Assembly (NCBI GenBank): GCA_000466585.1
Contig: KE993477.1
Location: 17,687-81,686, forward strand
DNA: 64,000 bases
Direction of reading: 5' to 3'
Source: Clostridiales bacterium oral taxon 876 str. F0540
Lineage (GTDB): Bacteria; Bacillota; Clostridia; Clostridiales; Clostridiaceae
Below the pieces are notes generated by a model. The model saw only the letters and a list, made by a program, of their open reading frames with translations, was not told where the DNA came from and searched no databases. Each line of letters begins with the position of its first letter. Position 1 is the stretch's first letter. The translations under genes and the position numbers were made by a program. Shown here piece after piece: positions 23,785-32,360 of this stretch.

Positions 23785-24769
23785 CTTCAGCCTTTAGCTC
23801 CTTTTTAATTAGTCCTTTGTCCTTTAAGAACTTAGCATAGTTGCTCCAAACTTCTGCCTTCATAACACCCCATCTTGGCGCATCTGCAACATATTGTTTT
23901 GCTAAGTATTTTTGGCTTTCTACAGCAAGGTTTTGATTTATTTCAGGGGCATATTTTAAAAGTATTTTAGCTGTTTCTTCGGGACTTTTTATTGCATCCT
24001 CATAACCTTTTTGAGTTGCCCTTAAAAACTTTTTAACCTTTTCTGGATTGTTCTTTATAATATTGTTGCTAGTAATTAATATTGGCGTATAGTAATCTAA
24101 AGCTGGATCTAAATCTTTTACAGGTATATAGTCTAGATCTATTCCTTTAGTCTTTGCTTCTATTCCTGTCCAACCTTCAAAAATCCAAGCAAAATCTATA
24201 TTTTTCTGAACAGCTGTAAAGAAATCATCATTACCCATGTTAACATTTTTAAGCTTGCTGTAATCGGCTCCTTTTTTCTCCATAACAGCCTTCAAAACAG
24301 CTTCCTCAGAAGGTGAACCCCATCCACCATAAGTTTTTCCTTCAAAGTCTTTTACGCTCTTTATATTTTTGCTCTTTGGAGCCGCAAAGCCTGAAGTATT
24401 ATGCTGAATTATTGTTGCAATAGCCTTTATAGGAACTTGCTCATCTCCTGTTAAAGCATATGTAACATCTTCTTGATAACTAACTCCAAAGTCCCCTTTT
24501 CCTGCAGCAACAAGGGTTGCTGTGCTTCCTTCTGAAGGCTGAATTATTTGAACATCCAGTCCTTCTGCCTTATAATAACCTTTTTCTAATGCTGTATATA
24601 GTCCTGTATGGTTTGTATTTGGAGTCCAGTCAAGAATAACTGTAGTCTTTTCTAAAGGCTTGTTTGCCTCTTCTTTTTTTACATCTTCTTTCTTTGCTGC
24701 ACAGCCTGACATTATTGACGCAGAAACTATTAAAGCAGCTGCTATTGATAAAATTCTATTTCTTTTCAT
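23753..24769 (-). CDS. thiY: ThiY-like substrate-binding lipoprotein (NMT1/THI5 type)
   Basis: A 338-residue lipoprotein: signal peptide with lipobox ASIMSGC (Cys near residue 23), then the NMT1/THI5-like domain starting VILDWTPNTNHTGLYTALEKG (split around residues 45-65), which is the ThiY signature. Downstream segments QPSEGSTATLVAAGKGDFG and FEGWTGIEAKTKG form the pyrimidine pocket in homologues. It would bind formylaminopyrimidine or hydroxymethylpyrimidine outside the cell and deliver it to the permease. The ATG has a GGAG site. It follows ThiX by 19 bases. Confidence 0.9.
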   Translation of the reverse strand: MKRNRILSIAAALIVSASIMSGCAAKKEDVKKEEANKPLEKTTVILDWTPNTNHTGLYTALEKGYYKAEGLDVQIIQPSEGSTATLVAAGKGDFGVSYQEDVTYALTGDEQVPIKAIATIIQHNTSGFAAPKSKNIKSVKDFEGKTYGGWGSPSEEAVLKAVMEKKGADYSKLKNVNMGNDDFFTAVQKNIDFAWIFEGWTGIEAKTKGIDLDYIPVKDLDPALDYYTPILITSNNIIKNNPEKVKKFLRATQKGYEDAIKSPEETAKILLKYAPEINQNLAVESQKYLAKQYVADAPRWGVMKAEVWSNYAKFLKDKGLIKKELKAEDAFTNEFLPQ

Positions 24770-24788
24770 AATTTTCTCCTTTCACTTT

Positions 24789-25541
24789 TTACTTCCAATG
24801 AACTATTTTCTTACCTACAAAATCGATGATATAAATAATTATTATACTTACAAACACTATTACTAATATTGATGCAAATACCTTGTCCAAAGCATAGGCA
24901 TTTTTTGACCTTACCATATATACACCTATACCCTTGTCTCCACCCAGCCATTCGCCTATAACCGCTGACATTATCATATAAGTTGCGGCAATTTTAAGTC
25001 CTGAAAATAAATTAACCATTGCATAGGGCAGCTTCAAATGATAAAAGGTTTGAAGCTTTGAAGCCTTAAAGGTGCTAAATAGATTAATATAATCCCTGTC
25101 CACTTTTTCAAAGCCATCCACTAAGCTTATAACTATAGGAAAGAAGCACACCATTACTACTACTATAATCTTTGGTAATGCACCAAATCCAAACCATATT
25201 ATAAATAGCGGTGCAATTGCTATTGTAGGAATGGTCTGAGATATAACTAAAATAGGGTATATACATTTTTTTATTACTTGAAAGCTGTCCATTAGTATGG
25301 CCAATACAAATGAAAATATTATTGATAGTCCAAAACCGATAAAGGATTCATAAAGCGTTACCTTTGTATGTGCTGAAATAATTTTAAAATCTTTAAACAG
25401 AGTATTAACTATTTTAACAGGAGACGGAAGTATATACTGTGGTACATGTCTAAAGGCTGTAATTCCCTGCCACAATAATACAACAACTATTATTGTGACA
25501 ATAGGATACAGTTTATTCTCTATATTTGTGGATCTTTTCAT
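24789..25541 (-). CDS. thiX: ThiX-like ABC transporter permease
   Basis: A 250-residue BPD_transp_1 permease with five to six membrane helices. The EAA-like loop is at GDKGIG-preceding KLPYAMVNLFSGLKIAATYMI (cytoplasmic loop then helix, near residues 170-190). The first helix starts at about residue 13. It overlaps the MTH1187-type gene by 29 bases. With the ThiY- and ThiZ-like proteins it completes an importer. TPP-riboswitch control implies a thiamine-precursor substrate. The chance that it transports another compound is small in this context. Confidence 0.87.
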   Translation of the reverse strand: MKRSTNIENKLYPIVTIIVVVLLWQGITAFRHVPQYILPSPVKIVNTLFKDFKIISAHTKVTLYESFIGFGLSIIFSFVLAILMDSFQVIKKCIYPILVISQTIPTIAIAPLFIIWFGFGALPKIIVVVMVCFFPIVISLVDGFEKVDRDYINLFSTFKASKLQTFYHLKLPYAMVNLFSGLKIAATYMIMSAVIGEWLGGDKGIGVYMVRSKNAYALDKVFASILVIVFVSIIIIYIIDFVGKKIVHWK

Positions 25542-25803
25542 CTATGGTCACGCCTTCGCTTTTGTAGTCTATTTTTACTACTGATGCTACTCTTGAAGCT
25601 CCTTCTTTAACACATATCTGTTGAGCCTTTTTTACAATGTCTAAAAGTGTATCCAAATCACCCTCCATAGTAGTTTCCATAGGACCTACAATGTACTTTA
25701 CTCCAGTTGAGGCTATATATTCTATAACCTTGTCTACAACCGGATAAATTCTTTCCTCAGGCACATTTGGTATTACTTGAAGACTTACATTAACAGTATT
25801 CAT
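25513..25803 (-). CDS. MTH1187/YkoF-type thiamine-binding protein
   Basis: A 96-residue single-domain protein of the DUF77/PF01910 family (MTH1187, YqgV). VNVSLQVIPNVPEERIYPVVD at the start (split in two), GPMETTMEGDLDTLLDIVKKA in the middle and SVVKIDYKS at the end match the ferredoxin-like thiamine-binding fold. Such proteins bind thiamine or hydroxymethylpyrimidine in the cytoplasm. The start overlaps the TatD gene stop by 14 bases. Its place in a TPP-riboswitch operon agrees with the family role. Confidence 0.88.
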   Translation of the reverse strand: MNTVNVSLQVIPNVPEERIYPVVDKVIEYIASTGVKYIVGPMETTMEGDLDTLLDIVKKAQQICVKEGASRVASVVKIDYKSEGVTIDEKIHKYRE

Positions 25804-26539
25804 TACTTACACCTGCTTTCTTAAAATTTTCTGCAATAGTATGCTTTACTTCCTCATAGGGAAGATTTTTTATTATTGCTACTTGATTTACTATGTTTTT
25901 AACTTCATCTGGATATCCATATTGCCCGTTAACCCATTCCAGTGAAGTCGGTCCGTCTGTCTCTGTTAATATTCTGTTTAACGGAAGAGTTTTTACAATC
26001 TCTTCTGTAAGCTTCGAATAGCCGATATCTACACTTATAGTAAAATAACAGCCATAGTCTGAAAGCTTTTTGAGTATATCTAAAGGTCCGCTGTACCAGT
26101 GGATTATTGGAGTTCTTAATTCGTACTTCTTTATGCTCTCATAGATTTCTTCCTCTGCACCTTTTGTATGCATATTGGTGACCTTATTATACTTATAAGC
26201 CATTTTGAGAAAGTAACTAAACACTTGCTTCATATAAGTATACTTTTCTTTTTCCTCCACCCAATAATAATCAAGCCCTATTTCTCCTATTACTTTAGCC
26301 TCCTTAATGTACTGCTCAAAACTATCTAAGTTCATAAAATTCTCATGAGCCTTCCAAGGATGTATGCCAAAACATGGGATTATAAGAGGATTATTTTTGC
26401 TTATTTCTTTTGTAAATAAATAAGTTTCAACATCCATAGCACATCCTAAGGTTACAATATTATTCTGCTTGATTATGTTTAAAGCTTTACCAATGTTCTC
26501 TCCGTAAAAATCCAAATGATTATGAGCATCAATATACAT
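25790..26539 (-). CDS. TatD-family metal-dependent hydrolase
   Basis: A 249-residue TIM-barrel hydrolase. YIDAHNHLD at the start supplies the HxH metal ligands, GEIGLDYYW near residue 90 the Glu, MHTKGAEEE near 125 a His and TETDGP near 195 the Asp. TatD proteins are usually DNases or amidohydrolases. The ATG at 26539 has GGAGG seven bases upstream; an in-frame start 21 bases earlier lies before that site. It is the first gene after the TPP riboswitch and is followed by the thiamine-binding and Thi transporter genes. A specific role in thiamine salvage is inference from this placement. Confidence 0.87.
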   Translation of the reverse strand: MYIDAHNHLDFYGENIGKALNIIKQNNIVTLGCAMDVETYLFTKEISKNNPLIIPCFGIHPWKAHENFMNLDSFEQYIKEAKVIGEIGLDYYWVEEKEKYTYMKQVFSYFLKMAYKYNKVTNMHTKGAEEEIYESIKKYELRTPIIHWYSGPLDILKKLSDYGCYFTISVDIGYSKLTEEIVKTLPLNRILTETDGPTSLEWVNGQYGYPDEVKNIVNQVAIIKNLPYEEVKHTIAENFKKAGVSNEYC

Positions 26540-26577
26540 AGCTTCCTCCACATTTTCCACTGCTTAAAAAATAAAAA

Positions 26578-26600
26578 ATGCACTATATAAAATAGTGCAT
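26578..26600 (-). terminator. Riboswitch-controlled terminator
   Basis: A 10-bp stem around TGCACTAT/ATAGTGCA followed on the minus strand by TTTTTTATTTTTT, between the riboswitch and the TatD gene. This is the expected expression platform: thiamine pyrophosphate should favour termination. Confidence 0.85.
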
Positions 26601-26614
26601 TAGGATACTAATAT

Positions 26615-26704
26615 CTAAACAGCTTTCCTACGTCGGTTTTACCCGCATCAGGTTCGAAGGGTTAAAGTTATAAACTTCTCTCAGCCATAAGGCACCCCTA
26701 GCAC
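26615..26704 (-). ncRNA. TPP riboswitch (THI element)
   Basis: On the minus strand the conserved parts occur in order: GGGGTGCC near 26700, GGCTGAGAG near 26685, ACCCTTCGAACCTGATGCGGG near 26650 (20 or fewer bases in each part, split at the TT) and AACCGACGTAGGAA near 26630. These are the THI-box signature. The element precedes the TatD-MTH1187-ThiXYZ operon and a terminator, so the operon is off when thiamine pyrophosphate is plentiful. Confidence 0.95.
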
Positions 26705-26867
26705 TACTAACAATATTTAATTTGACCACATTTAAATAATAACATTTATTAGTGGAAAATTAAATACCTATTTTAAAATATTTTAAAATTTTCTAAAACG
26801 CCTATTTGGTAATAAATATAATATTATGCTATAATTGTTATACATTTTAATTGGGGGAATGATATTA

Positions 26868-27623
26868 TTGGATAGAATAAAAGCACAAAGACAATGGTTG
26901 AAATCAGGCTTTGATGACAATGAAGAAGATGAAATAAAATCCGATCAAGAACTTCAGCTTCCACAGCCTCCTCTGCAAAAAACTTACGACAGCAATGCTG
27001 AAATTTTAGCTCTGCCAAAGGTTACAGAAAATGTGTTAAAAAAGCCTAACATATTAGAAATTTTAAAAGACAGAAAAAGCAATAGAGTTTATTCAGCAGA
27101 AAGTTTGACTCTAGAAGAACTTTCTTTTCTTCTTTGGTCCACTCAAGGAGTAAAAGAAATAAGAGGAAATAACTATGCTACATTAAGACCTGTCCCTTCT
27201 GCTGGAGCAAGACATCCCTTTGAAACTTACATTGCTGTAAATAGGGTTGAAGGATTAAAAAAAGGAATCTATCGCTATCTGGCATTGACGCATGAACTTT
27301 TATTTATTAAAGAAGATGAAAGCTTAGAGGAAAATCTCTCAAAGTTAACTTTAGGGCAAAAGTTTGCAGGTAAAAGTGCTGTTACCTTTATTTGGAGTGT
27401 AATTCCTTACAGAGGTGAATGGAGATATAGTATAGTTGCTCATAAACCCATGCTTTTAGATGCAGGCCATGTATGTCAAAACTTATATCTTGCCTGTGAA
27501 GCTATAGGCTGCGGCACCTGCGCTATTGCTGCTTATGACCAAAATAATTTTGATAACTATCTAAATCTAGATGGTGATGATGAATTTGTAGTTTATGTGG
27601 CTCCTGTGGGAAAAGTTCTATAA
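26868..27623 (+). CDS. SagB/ThcOx-type nitroreductase-fold dehydrogenase
   Basis: A 251-residue flavoprotein of the SagB/ThcOx group. ILKDRKSNRVYSAESLTLEELSFLLW is the FMN-binding N-terminal part (residues about 62-88), PVPSAGARHPFETY a central motif, and AGHVCQNLYLACEAIGCG the C-terminal FMN/dimer segment. In peptide-natural-product clusters these enzymes oxidise azolines to azoles, but no cyclodehydratase or precursor peptide gene is nearby, so it is a stand-alone member. I choose the TTG at 26868, ten bases after GGGGG; the ATG at 26859 lies against that site. Confidence 0.88.
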   Translation: MDRIKAQRQWLKSGFDDNEEDEIKSDQELQLPQPPLQKTYDSNAEILALPKVTENVLKKPNILEILKDRKSNRVYSAESLTLEELSFLLWSTQGVKEIRGNNYATLRPVPSAGARHPFETYIAVNRVEGLKKGIYRYLALTHELLFIKEDESLEENLSKLTLGQKFAGKSAVTFIWSVIPYRGEWRYSIVAHKPMLLDAGHVCQNLYLACEAIGCGTCAIAAYDQNNFDNYLNLDGDDEFVVYVAPVGKVL

Positions 27624-27641
27624 ATTTGTTTTTAGCAAAAT

Positions 27642-27664
27642 GGTGCTGCCTTAAGGACAGCACC
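27642..27664. terminator. Bidirectional terminator
   Basis: A 7-bp GC-rich stem (GGTGCTG and CAGCACC) between two convergent genes, followed by TTCTTTAATATT on the plus side and preceded by a stretch that reads TTTTGC on the minus side. Confidence 0.65.
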
Positions 27665-27674
27665 TTCTTTAATA

Positions 27675-28934
27675 TTAAAAGATTGTCATGCATACAGGCT
27701 TTGACGCTGATCCAAAAATCCTATTTATCTTTTCAGCGTATTCATCCTTTGATAAATGCACTCTTCCATATTTATATAAGCTTTTAAAAGAAACTGCGCA
27801 GGTTATCAGAGAAGAAAAATCTGCAATATCAAGAGAAATCTCCGCATCATAGTCCTTACCAGTGCTTATTGCAGCAGCACCATTTTCAAAATTAACTACA
27901 TAACTTCCATCGTTTTCTTTTATAAAACTGTCTCTTACTGTGATTTTAAGCTTCAGGCTCTCATTATTAAAATTATGTTCCTTTAAGTCTTCAAATAGCC
28001 TATACATATTTACTACACGATACATAATGCCTGTTCCTTGTATGCTGCATTCGTGATAAACAGGAGTAAATAAATTATCTGAGTCATTCCTAGGATCGTC
28101 CAGCAAAAATCTAAAGTCCTCATCTTGTATATTAAATACTACATATCTAATCTGATCACTTTGGCTGTTTAAAAAGGTCATCATTTCATTCAGTGCTTCT
28201 GTATTTTCAAAAACAAAGTCATTTACAATAATATCATTAATCATAGGGCTTCTATCGCTGCCGGATTTAAACTCAAAAGCCATATATCCTTGAACTTCAT
28301 TGTTCTTTTTATAGGCAGCAATTCTAAGCCTAGGATTCTTAAACATCATTGCAAATTCTCTCTCATATTTTTCAATTAGTCCGTTAGTTTTCTCATAAAC
28401 CCTTGTATAGCACTCCAGAAGCTTATTAGCTTCTTCTTCTTTTAAAAATGTAATGTTAGCTTTTGATCTTCCTTTAGGAAGATTGCAAGGCTTAACCTTA
28501 TATTGATTCATGCTTGTGCCAAACCCAAAGCCCATCTTCTTATAAAAATCCGGCCTGAATGGATAAAGAATAACCATAGAAGCCCCTTCGCTTTTATAGT
28601 GGTTTATAAAGTCAGTTATTATCTCCTTGGCTACTTTTTCTTTTTTATGAAGCAGATGTACGGCGACCATGCCTACACCGCCGACTTTTACTTTAGCAGA
28701 TAATAAATTTATTTTGAAATCATGATATCTCATGCCACCATATAAGTTCTTGTCTTCAAACACTCCATAAAGGTTTACAAATGGATTATCCTTTTGTGTT
28801 TTCATTGCATTTTCAACAAAGTTCTTCTTTTCCTCCTGAGTTTGAATTTTAAAACCCGGGTAGGCATTCGCAGCCAACTCCCCAAAATCCATAAATTCCT
28901 GTTCTGTTGCTAGTTTTCTGATATTTAGTTTCAT
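27675..28934 (-). CDS. Eis-like GNAT acetyltransferase with SCP2-type C terminus
   Basis: A 419-residue protein of the Eis (enhanced intracellular survival) family. The first GNAT domain (residues 1-150) contains VGGVGMVAVHLLHKKEKVAKEII with the acetyl-CoA loop modified from R/Q-x-x-G-x-G/A, then a second GNAT-like domain and a C-terminal SCP2 sterol-carrier-like domain (about 320-419). The protein ends in a hydrophobic residue (MTIF), as in Eis, where the C-terminal carboxylate is catalytic. Eis enzymes acetylate aminoglycosides at several positions. The gene is monocistronic. Substrate here is unknown. Confidence 0.9.
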   Translation of the reverse strand: MKLNIRKLATEQEFMDFGELAANAYPGFKIQTQEEKKNFVENAMKTQKDNPFVNLYGVFEDKNLYGGMRYHDFKINLLSAKVKVGGVGMVAVHLLHKKEKVAKEIITDFINHYKSEGASMVILYPFRPDFYKKMGFGFGTSMNQYKVKPCNLPKGRSKANITFLKEEEANKLLECYTRVYEKTNGLIEKYEREFAMMFKNPRLRIAAYKKNNEVQGYMAFEFKSGSDRSPMINDIIVNDFVFENTEALNEMMTFLNSQSDQIRYVVFNIQDEDFRFLLDDPRNDSDNLFTPVYHECSIQGTGIMYRVVNMYRLFEDLKEHNFNNESLKLKITVRDSFIKENDGSYVVNFENGAAAISTGKDYDAEISLDIADFSSLITCAVSFKSLYKYGRVHLSKDEYAEKINRIFGSASKPVCMTIF

Positions 28935-29108
28935 AACATCCCCCCATAATATTTGTTATAATATATATTTTCCACAAAACTTAAAACTCCTCTATAAAAG
29001 TTTTAACTTTCATTAAACTTTTTGCTAGCTATGCCACTACATAATAAAAGGAATTTTTGTTAATACTACCTATAGTATTTATGATTTTAATTATTTAGGA
29101 GGTAAATT

Positions 29109-29699
29109 ATGAAAGCAAGAAAATCAATATTATCAGCAGTATTAGTTTCAACAATTGCAATATCTTCATTGTTAACCGGTTGTGGGCCAAAACCTGCTCC
29201 AACTCCAACCCCAACTCCAACAACTCCAAACACCACTAATCAGCAAAATACGAACCAAAAGACTCCCCCTGATGCAGTTACTACTGCTTCAATTGTAGAT
29301 AATGAAGCTGCATTCTTAAAAGCAACAAGCAAAGATGGAAGATGGATTATTGCAATTGTAAAAGACTTAACTGTTAGTAAAGATATTATACTAGAAGGTG
29401 ACTTTAAAAACAGTAAGGGCGATTTACAAAGAAAGTTAGCTCTTTATACTCAAGACAGCAATAAAAAAGTTACAAATAGGTTTACTTTAACAGCACCCAA
29501 AATGGTCGTTAAAAGCCCAAATGCTAGCATTCAGCACGGAACCTTTAAAGGTGATGTTTACGTAGAAACTAAAGATTTTCAGTTAATAGATGCAAAAGTT
29601 GATGGAAATATCTACTTTAACAGCGACGAAGCTAAAGCCGGATTTAAGATGGATGCTGATTCTTCAGTAACAGGCAAACGCGAAGTAAAGAAATCCTAA
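29109..29699 (+). CDS. Hypothetical lipoprotein with Pro/Thr-rich linker
   Basis: A 196-residue secreted lipoprotein: signal peptide with lipobox LLTGC (Cys near residue 25), then a linker of repeated Pro-Thr (about 27-55), then a domain rich in beta strands from about 60. Segments such as GTFKGDVYVETKDFQLIDAK and KVDGNIYF repeat a short strand-turn pattern like that of bactofilin or other beta-helix proteins. The ATG has an AGGAGG site. It is convergent with a GNAT gene and closed by a shared terminator. No family is assigned; a surface or envelope role is inferred from the lipobox and linker. Confidence 0.75.
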   Translation: MKARKSILSAVLVSTIAISSLLTGCGPKPAPTPTPTPTTPNTTNQQNTNQKTPPDAVTTASIVDNEAAFLKATSKDGRWIIAIVKDLTVSKDIILEGDFKNSKGDLQRKLALYTQDSNKKVTNRFTLTAPKMVVKSPNASIQHGTFKGDVYVETKDFQLIDAKVDGNIYFNSDEAKAGFKMDADSSVTGKREVKKS

Positions 29700-29705
29700 T
29701 AATTC

Positions 29706-29739
29706 AAAAGGAGCTTTCTTAAACAAGACAGCTCCTTTT
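29706..29739. terminator. Bidirectional terminator
   Basis: A perfect 10-bp stem (AAAAGGAGCT and AGCTCCTTTT) with T-rich ends in both directions, between the convergent lipoprotein and GNAT genes. Confidence 0.8.
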
Positions 29740-29745
29740 TGTTAA

Positions 29746-30285
29746 TTATAAGCTTCTTAACTTCTCCATAACTATAAACTTAAAATTATCATCCTCAATA
29801 TATTCACCACATCTTTTAAAGTCAAGCTTATTAAAAAGACCTAATGCCGCTTCATTTGTTTCACCAGTCTCAATATATATTCTATTTATATCCATGTTTT
29901 TGAATATATATTTTATAGCCGCATTTATTGCAGTATAGGCAATTCCTTTCCTAAAATATCTTTTATCGCCTATGATTACTCCCATTTCCCCCTGCTTCTT
30001 TTCTTTATCAATACTGAAAAAATTAACAAATCCTATAAAATTATCCTCTTTATTAGTTATAATAAAATATTTGTATTTTCTAGCTTCCATGTTTTCATTC
30101 ATTATTTCATTATCAAATCTATTGCAATAATCTATACATTCATTCAGCAGCTCTTTGCTTGTACTAGGTATCGGCCTTGGATCATGTAAATTTAATTCTC
30201 TATCTATCCTGCAGGAAAACAAATTAATAATATCCATATTAAGTATATCTCTAACTTTTATGCTATCATCTTCATAATAAATCAT
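29746..30285 (-). CDS. GNAT acetyltransferase
   Basis: A 179-residue RimJ/RimL-like N-acetyltransferase. The acetyl-CoA loop appears as DKRYFRKGIAYTAINAAI near residue 108, and the C-terminal motif as NEAALGLFNKLDFKRCG near 145. The ATG has a GGGGG site. It lies 17 bases after the small HTH gene and is last in a run of five same-strand genes. Substrate unknown. Confidence 0.88.
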   Translation of the reverse strand: MIYYEDDSIKVRDILNMDIINLFSCRIDRELNLHDPRPIPSTSKELLNECIDYCNRFDNEIMNENMEARKYKYFIITNKEDNFIGFVNFFSIDKEKKQGEMGVIIGDKRYFRKGIAYTAINAAIKYIFKNMDINRIYIETGETNEAALGLFNKLDFKRCGEYIEDDNFKFIVMEKLRSL

Positions 30286-30302
30286 GATATCCCCCGCTAA
30301 TC

Positions 30303-30530
30303 TTATAATTTTTGTACATTTATTTTTTCAAATATAACCAAGTTTTCTTCTAAAATTCTTTCACTATCACACTTCATATTTCTATCAGCTTTTTCATTTT
30401 TCCTTCTTCTTATTTCTCTTGCTAAAATACTCTTATTTATTCCAGTTTCCTTATATACTTCAGAAAATGAACTTCCTTCTTCAATCAAATCCAATGCTTG
30501 TTGCAGCTCTGCTTTACGATATCTTTTCAC
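30303..30530 (-). CDS. Small helix-turn-helix protein
   Basis: A 75-residue protein starting at a GTG with a GGGGGG site ten bases before it. Residues 4-45 form a Psq/resolvase-type HTH (QQALDLIEEGSSFSEVYKE then SILAREIRRRK), followed by a charged tail. It lies between two GNAT genes on the same strand. It could be a DNA-binding regulator of this operon or a solo transposase-type HTH domain that was retained after loss of the rest; no transposase remnant is next to it. Confidence 0.7.
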   Translation of the reverse strand: MKRYRKAELQQALDLIEEGSSFSEVYKETGINKSILAREIRRRKNEKADRNMKCDSERILEENLVIFEKINVQKL

Positions 30531-30571
30531 ATAATCCCCCCAAGTCTTTCATAGCTTGTTTATATATCTAT

Positions 30572-31042
30572 CTACTTAAAGCCAAATTTACTATATAAGT
30601 TTCTTGCCGGTATATTATCTGAATGAACATCTAATATAACTTCATCTATATCATTTTCAAGCATATCGTTTATACATCTTGTTAATAAGGCTGAAGCAAC
30701 CCCTTTTTTACGATACTCTTTAATTACTCCCAAAGAATATATATGCATTATTTTTTCCTTATCAGGCAGACATATAAGTATTCCTATTACTTTATCATTA
30801 TCTTCAGCTGTTACAATATATCTTATAGAAAAATCACCTAGTCTACCACTTTGCAAGTTATTCAAATATCCATCGGGTTTCTTTCCTGCAGTGTCAGGAT
30901 CTAATATTCCTTCCATAGCATCTGTTAAATAAGGCTTTAAAACTTCTATAAGTTCTTCACCTTCCAATTTCAATTCATTGATATTCCAATTGTGAAATTT
31001 CTCTACCTTATGGGAAGAACTTCTTTTTAATGTGTACTTCAT
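30572..31042 (-). CDS. GNAT acetyltransferase
   Basis: A 156-residue N-acetyltransferase of the Acetyltransf_1 type. SLGVIKEYRKKGVASALLTRCI near residue 112 (in two parts) is the V-x-x-x-x-R-x-x-G-x-A acetyl-CoA loop, followed by EVILDVHSDNIPARNLYSKFGF at the C terminus. The protein ends almost directly after that motif, as in short family members. It follows the serine hydrolase gene by 13 bases and is probably co-transcribed. Substrate unknown. Confidence 0.88.
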   Translation of the reverse strand: MKYTLKRSSSHKVEKFHNWNINELKLEGEELIEVLKPYLTDAMEGILDPDTAGKKPDGYLNNLQSGRLGDFSIRYIVTAEDNDKVIGILICLPDKEKIMHIYSLGVIKEYRKKGVASALLTRCINDMLENDIDEVILDVHSDNIPARNLYSKFGFK

Positions 31043-31055
31043 AAGTTAACCTCCG

Positions 31056-32315
31056 TTATCTTTTCTTGGCACCCCAAAGAGATAGTTGTCCCTCTTCATC
31101 CTTTTCAAAAACATATTCTTCGTCAATCCATTTATGGTGCAAAATATTTTCGCCAATTGGATAGGTTGGTAAAACATATTCATCATCTATAATTAAATTT
31201 AAGTCATCTTTTTCTTTTTTCAGTTCAAGTTTAAAGCCTTCCCCTCCATATATGCCTAAATAGCTGTTAAGAGTCTCCGGGCTTAAATCATATGCCTCAG
31301 GCTTTACAGGCATTTCATACTTGTCTTCAAATGCAATAGCCGCAATATCCTTACATAATTTATTTACGGCTGTAAAGCCATAGTTACTGAGCACAACAAC
31401 ACAAAAATTATCGTCTACATATCTGTGTATTTCCGTTAGAAAGCCTTCACAGCTTCCATTATGATGAACGACTTTTCTATTGCCGTTCATGTTTACTGAA
31501 ACACCGTAGCCATAATTATTTTTATAGGCTTTATTCATTTTTTTAATCGATTTGCTGCTTAATAGCTTGTTGGTCCTCAAAGCCTCATCCCATATGAGTA
31601 AGTCTTCAACTGTTGAATACATTCCTCCAGATGAGAGCATTAACTCCATATTAATATAATTACAGTGAATTAGATTATTTCCATTTAGATAGTACCCCGA
31701 CGCTTTATTAGAAACAATCGTCTTATCGTCATCTACTCCTGTGTTAAACATTCCTAAAGGCTTAAAAATATTATCCTGCAAAAACCCACTATAGGTTTTT
31801 CCTGATAATTTTTCAATTAACAATCCTAAAAGATAATAGCCTGTATTGCAGTAATTCCAGTCTGTGCCCGGCTCAAAATCTAAAGGCTTGCTTGTAAACA
31901 TTTCAATTAATTCAGATCTATCATGATACATTCTTTGAAAGGTTCTATGAGAATCGGGCAAATTTGAATAATTGAAAATTCCTGAGGTGTGAGTCAGTAA
32001 ATGATGAATAGAGATATCAGAATCCATCTTAGTCCACTCAGGAAAATGCTTCCTTAAGCTATCTTCTACCTTTAATAATCCTCTCTCCTCAAGAATTAAT
32101 ATAGCAGCTGCTGTAAACTGCTTTGTAATCGACCATATTCTATATTTAGTTTCTGTGGTGTTTAAAATTTTGTGTTCCCTGTTAGCATATCCATAAGCAT
32201 TTTTAAAGATTACCTCCCCATCCTTCATTGCAGCAATTGATCCACTGAAGGCCCATAGGTTTGTATAAAGGTTCATATATTCCTTTATCTTATTTTCTAA
32301 ATTTTTATCTTTCAT
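31056..32315 (-). CDS. Serine hydrolase of the class C beta-lactamase/PBP4* fold
   Basis: A 419-residue hydrolase with no signal peptide. Catalytic motifs of the family are visible: SITK (SxxK) near residue 61, YCN in WNYCNTGYY (YxN) near 150 and HHNGS (HxG) near 280. A small beta-barrel C-terminal domain follows (about 340-419). The ATG at 32315 has a GGGGG site; an earlier in-frame ATG precedes that site. Stand-alone members are esterases or D-aminopeptidases more often than true beta-lactamases. It lies between DJ-1-like and GNAT genes. Confidence 0.88.
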   Translation of the reverse strand: MKDKNLENKIKEYMNLYTNLWAFSGSIAAMKDGEVIFKNAYGYANREHKILNTTETKYRIWSITKQFTAAAILILEERGLLKVEDSLRKHFPEWTKMDSDISIHHLLTHTSGIFNYSNLPDSHRTFQRMYHDRSELIEMFTSKPLDFEPGTDWNYCNTGYYLLGLLIEKLSGKTYSGFLQDNIFKPLGMFNTGVDDDKTIVSNKASGYYLNGNNLIHCNYINMELMLSSGGMYSTVEDLLIWDEALRTNKLLSSKSIKKMNKAYKNNYGYGVSVNMNGNRKVVHHNGSCEGFLTEIHRYVDDNFCVVVLSNYGFTAVNKLCKDIAAIAFEDKYEMPVKPEAYDLSPETLNSYLGIYGGEGFKLELKKEKDDLNLIIDDEYVLPTYPIGENILHHKWIDEEYVFEKDEEGQLSLWGAKKR

Positions 32316-32360
32316 AATAATTCCCCCATTACCCATTATTAAAGTTAAATTTTCAAGGTT

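Noticed and set aside
26835..26867. A longer N terminus for the SagB-type protein
   Set aside because: The upstream part has no ribosome binding site; GGGGG lies ten bases before the TTG at 26868.
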